From Rhodospirillaceae bacterium (GTDB lineage Bacteria > Pseudomonadota > Alphaproteobacteria > Rhodospirillales > Rhodospirillaceae), in assembly GCA_018666155.1 (NCBI GenBank), contig JABJAH010000061.1:84085-148084 (forward strand): a stretch of DNA of 64,000 nucleotides, given 5' to 3'. The notes below the pieces were generated by a model, which saw only the letters and a program-made list of their open reading frames with translations, searched no databases and was not told the origin of the DNA. Shown here piece by piece: positions 61,920 through 64,000 of the stretch. A program made the translations under genes and the position numbers. Every line of letters starts with the position of its first letter. Within the stretch, counting starts at the first letter, position 1.

Positions 61920-62132
61920 AACTGTGTCGCGTTGGGACTCTGTTGCAACGCACATCCTGGTATGATACCACCCCAATCGCGGTGGCCGAGGGGCCCGTTC
62001 TGGGCTCCGAGTTCGCTAATAAAATCAAACGTTTAGTTCTCATCTACGTGAGAAAAAAGACGGGTCTAAGAGGGCTCCGGAACACGCCTCGCGTGAGCCC
62101 CAAAAGAACCGTCGCCTTGAAGGGACTTTGGG
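61920..62132. promoter_or_regulatory. Leader region of the atp operon
   Basis: Gene-free stretch of 213 bases before atpH. A perfect dyad TGGTAT-G-ATACCA lies at 61958-61970 and includes TATGAT as a possible -10 box, although no good -35 is in place. CCACC and GGTGG (61968-61972 and 61981-61985) may add a small hairpin. The main atp promoter probably lies here. Confidence 0.4.
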
Positions 62133-62693
62133 ATGGCATCGGACGGAGCAGGTGTTGGCGGATTAGCCGCGCGATATGCCTCGGCCCTTTATGACCTCGC
62201 GAATGAGTCAGGTGCCCTCGACACCGTGGCAGCAGATCTCTCTGGCATTGATACGCTCATTCAAGACAGCAGTGATTTTGCCCGCTTTATCAAAAGCCCT
62301 GTCTTGACCCGCGACGACCAAACCAAGGGTATTGCCGCGATTGCGGCAAAAGCAGGTCTTTCAGACATCACGGCTAAGTTTCTTGGCCTCGTCGCCGGCA
62401 ACCGCCGTCTCTTCGCACTGCCGAATATGATCCAGGCCTACCAAGATATCCTCGCCGCTCGGCGTGGTCTGGTGACCGCAGAGGTCACCTCGGCCGCTGA
62501 ATTGTCCGATGGGCAAAGCCAATCACTGGCTGATGCCCTTAAGGCCGCTATCGGAAAAACCGTCGCGGTTACAACAAAAGTTGATCCAAGCATTCTTGGT
62601 GGGCTGGTCGTGCGCGTTGGGTCGCGCATGGTCGATAGTTCGCTCAAGTCCAAGCTGCAACGCCTTAAGCTGTCAATGAAAGGGATCGGATAA
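62133..62693 (+). CDS. atpH: ATP synthase F1 delta subunit
   Basis: 186 aa. The delta/OSCP family pattern ARYASALYDLANE (residues 12-24), RDDQTKGIAAIAAKAGLSDITAKF and the C-terminal VDPSILGGLVVRVGSRMVDSSLKSKL are present. It links the F1 head to the peripheral stalk. Starts the F1 operon, with AAGGGA about 12 bases before the ATG; its stop abuts the atpA start. Confidence 0.96.
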   Translation: MASDGAGVGGLAARYASALYDLANESGALDTVAADLSGIDTLIQDSSDFARFIKSPVLTRDDQTKGIAAIAAKAGLSDITAKFLGLVAGNRRLFALPNMIQAYQDILAARRGLVTAEVTSAAELSDGQSQSLADALKAAIGKTVAVTTKVDPSILGGLVVRVGSRMVDSSLKSKLQRLKLSMKGIG

Positions 62694-64000
62694 ATGGAAA
62701 TCCGCGCCGCAGAAATTTCCGCAATCCTCAAAGATCAGATCGCCAATTTCGGCACTGAAGCAGAATCTGCCGAAGTCGGTCAGGTTCTCTCCGTTGGTGA
62801 TGGGATCGCTCGTGTCCACGGGCTCGATAATGTCCAAGCCGGTGAGATGGTTGAATTCCCCGGCGGTATTAAGGGCATGACCTTGAACCTCGAAACCGAC
62901 AACGTCGGGATCGTGTTGTTCGGCGAGGACAGCGGTATCAAGGAAGGCGATACGGTCAAGCGGACCGGCGATATCGTTGATATTCCTGTCGGTCCCGGTC
63001 TCCTCGGCCGTGTGGTTGATGGTCTCGGCAATGCCATTGATGGCAAGGGGGATCTCGACTCCACCGAACGCCGTCTGGCTGAATTGAAAGCGCCGGGCAT
63101 TATTCCCCGGCAGGGCGTGAACGAACCAGTTCAAACCGGCCTCAAGGCTATCGATTCCCTGATCCCCATTGGCCGCGGCCAACGTGAGTTGATCATTGGT
63201 GACCGTCAGACCGGCAAGACCGCCGTTATTCTCGACACCATTATCAACCAGAAAAAAATTAACGACGCCGCGAAGGATGACTCAGAGAAGCTCTACTGTG
63301 TCTATGTCGCTGTTGGTCAGAAACGCTCAACCGTTGCCCAAGTTGTGAAAACTTTGGCTGACCATGGCGCCCTTGAGTACACCTGTATCGTAGCAGCCAC
63401 TGCCTCAGACCCGGCGCCGATGCAATTCCTGGCGCCTTACTCCGGCTGCACAATCGGTGAATGGTTCCGCGATAACGGCAAGCACGCGGTTATTTTCTAT
63501 GATGATTTGACCAAACAAGCGGTTGCGTATCGTCAGATGTCTCTTCTGCTACGTCGCCCACCGGGCCGTGAAGCGTTCCCAGGGGATGTGTTCTATCTTC
63601 ACTCACGCCTGCTGGAACGCGCTGCAAAGATGAACGCCGAAAACGGTTCTGGCTCGCTTACCGCGTTGCCAGTTGTGGAGACCCAAGCCAACGACGTGTC
63701 GGCGTATATTCCGACTAACGTGATTTCGATCACCGATGGACAAATCTTCCTTGAAACCGAATTGTTCTACCAAGGCATCCGGCCTGCCGTGAACGTCGGT
63801 CTGTCGGTCTCTCGTGTGGGGTCTGCGGCTCAAACGAAGGCGATGAAGTCGGTTTCCGGCGGTATCAAACTTGATCTGGCGCAGTATCGTGAAATGGCTG
63901 CGTTTGCGCAGTTTGCGTCTGACCTTGACCCAGCCACCCAGAAGCTGCTGGCTCGTGGTGTGCGTTTGACCGAGTTATTGAAGCAAGATCAGTACGTGCC
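62694..64000 (+). CDS. atpA: ATP synthase F1 alpha subunit (partial, cut by window end)
   Basis: At least 435 codons are visible; the frame runs off the right edge without a stop. The N-terminal beta-barrel domain ([19 protein letters not shown]) and the Walker A GDRQTGKT (residues 169-176) identify the alpha subunit, whose noncatalytic nucleotide site supports ATP synthesis. It starts at an ATG right after the atpH stop. The remainder of the operon (atpG, atpD, atpC) is expected beyond the window. Confidence 0.97.
   Translation, partial: MEIRAAEISAILKDQIANFGTEAESAEVGQVLSVGDGIARVHGLDNVQAGEMVEFPGGIKGMTLNLETDNVGIVLFGEDSGIKEGDTVKRTGDIVDIPVGPGLLGRVVDGLGNAIDGKGDLDSTERRLAELKAPGIIPRQGVNEPVQTGLKAIDSLIPIGRGQRELIIGDRQTGKTAVILDTIINQKKINDAAKDDSEKLYCVYVAVGQKRSTVAQVVKTLADHGALEYTCIVAATASDPAPMQFLAPYSGCTIGEWFRDNGKHAVIFYDDLTKQAVAYRQMSLLLRRPPGREAFPGDVFYLHSRLLERAAKMNAENGSGSLTALPVVETQANDVSAYIPTNVISITDGQIFLETELFYQGIRPAVNVGLSVSRVGSAAQTKAMKSVSGGIKLDLAQYREMAAFAQFASDLDPATQKLLARGVRLTELLKQDQYV

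Noticed and set aside
1..64000. CRISPR arrays, insertion sequences, prophage or rRNA/tRNA genes
   Set aside because: No regularly spaced repeats, transposase or structural RNA genes were seen in any part of the window.

Overview
The window reads as a chromosomal segment of an alphaproteobacterium, probably of the Rhodospirillales or a related marine lineage. The grounds are the housekeeping block at the right end (transaldolase-like gene, DUF484, xerC, priA, atpH, atpA), a Pol IV with an N-terminal zinc ribbon, the moderately GC-rich sequence and the many Tat-exported oxidoreductases. This placement is inferred from gene content only. Coding density is high; I see no rRNA, tRNA, CRISPR array or insertion sequence, and no gap longer than about 250 bases without a gene.

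Left part (1-16.7 kb): an accessory metabolic region. It holds three tandem paralogous pairs of exported proteins: two FGE-sulfatase (SUMF1-like) domain proteins, two Tat-signal FAD amine-oxidase-like enzymes and two serine hydrolases whose usual S-x-x-K reads S-x-x-R. With them are an alpha/beta hydrolase, an IclR regulator, two MFS transporters, an ABC-type binding protein with no ABC permease, a DUF3179 protein and a gamma-glutamyltransferase. Together they suggest a largely periplasmic pathway for an unknown substrate.

Middle part (17-37.2 kb): a DUF1499 membrane protein; xanthine-dehydrogenase-type FAD and 2Fe-2S subunits plus CoxG but no large subunit; a sodium:solute symporter with its DUF4212 small subunit; a conserved hypothetical, dinB, a ChaC-like cyclotransferase, an MsbA-like ABC exporter, a multi-PAS histidine kinase, arfB, a SufE-like protein, two TPR proteins, an EAL-domain protein, a PAS_5-like protein, an exported VOC protein and a second gamma-glutamyltransferase, probably a lipoprotein.

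Catabolic island (37.2-54.1 kb): an IclR regulator divergent from a TonB-dependent receptor, then a co-directional run: isochorismatase-like hydrolase, amidohydrolase, acyl-CoA ligase, MIP18-family Fe-S assembly protein, Tat-exported amidohydrolase, GlcD-like FAD oxidase, dienelactone hydrolase, aldehyde dehydrogenase, FAD monooxygenase and an EamA transporter. An alpha/beta hydrolase lies on the opposite strand, followed by an exported NmrA-like protein overlapping a DUF1838 protein. Uptake across the outer membrane followed by hydrolysis, CoA activation and oxidation of a small, possibly aromatic or amide compound is the natural reading; the substrate cannot be named.

Right part (54.2-64 kb): rhomboid protease, two paralogous small membrane proteins, then a leftward operon (transaldolase-like, DUF484, xerC, phytanoyl-CoA dioxygenase-like) that ends in a second, diverged copy of the xerC 3' end. 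Divergent from it run priA and the start of the atp operon (atpH, and atpA cut by the window edge). The dioxygenase gene bracketed by two xerC 3' ends looks like a single-gene insertion at xerC and is the most distinctive structural signal here.
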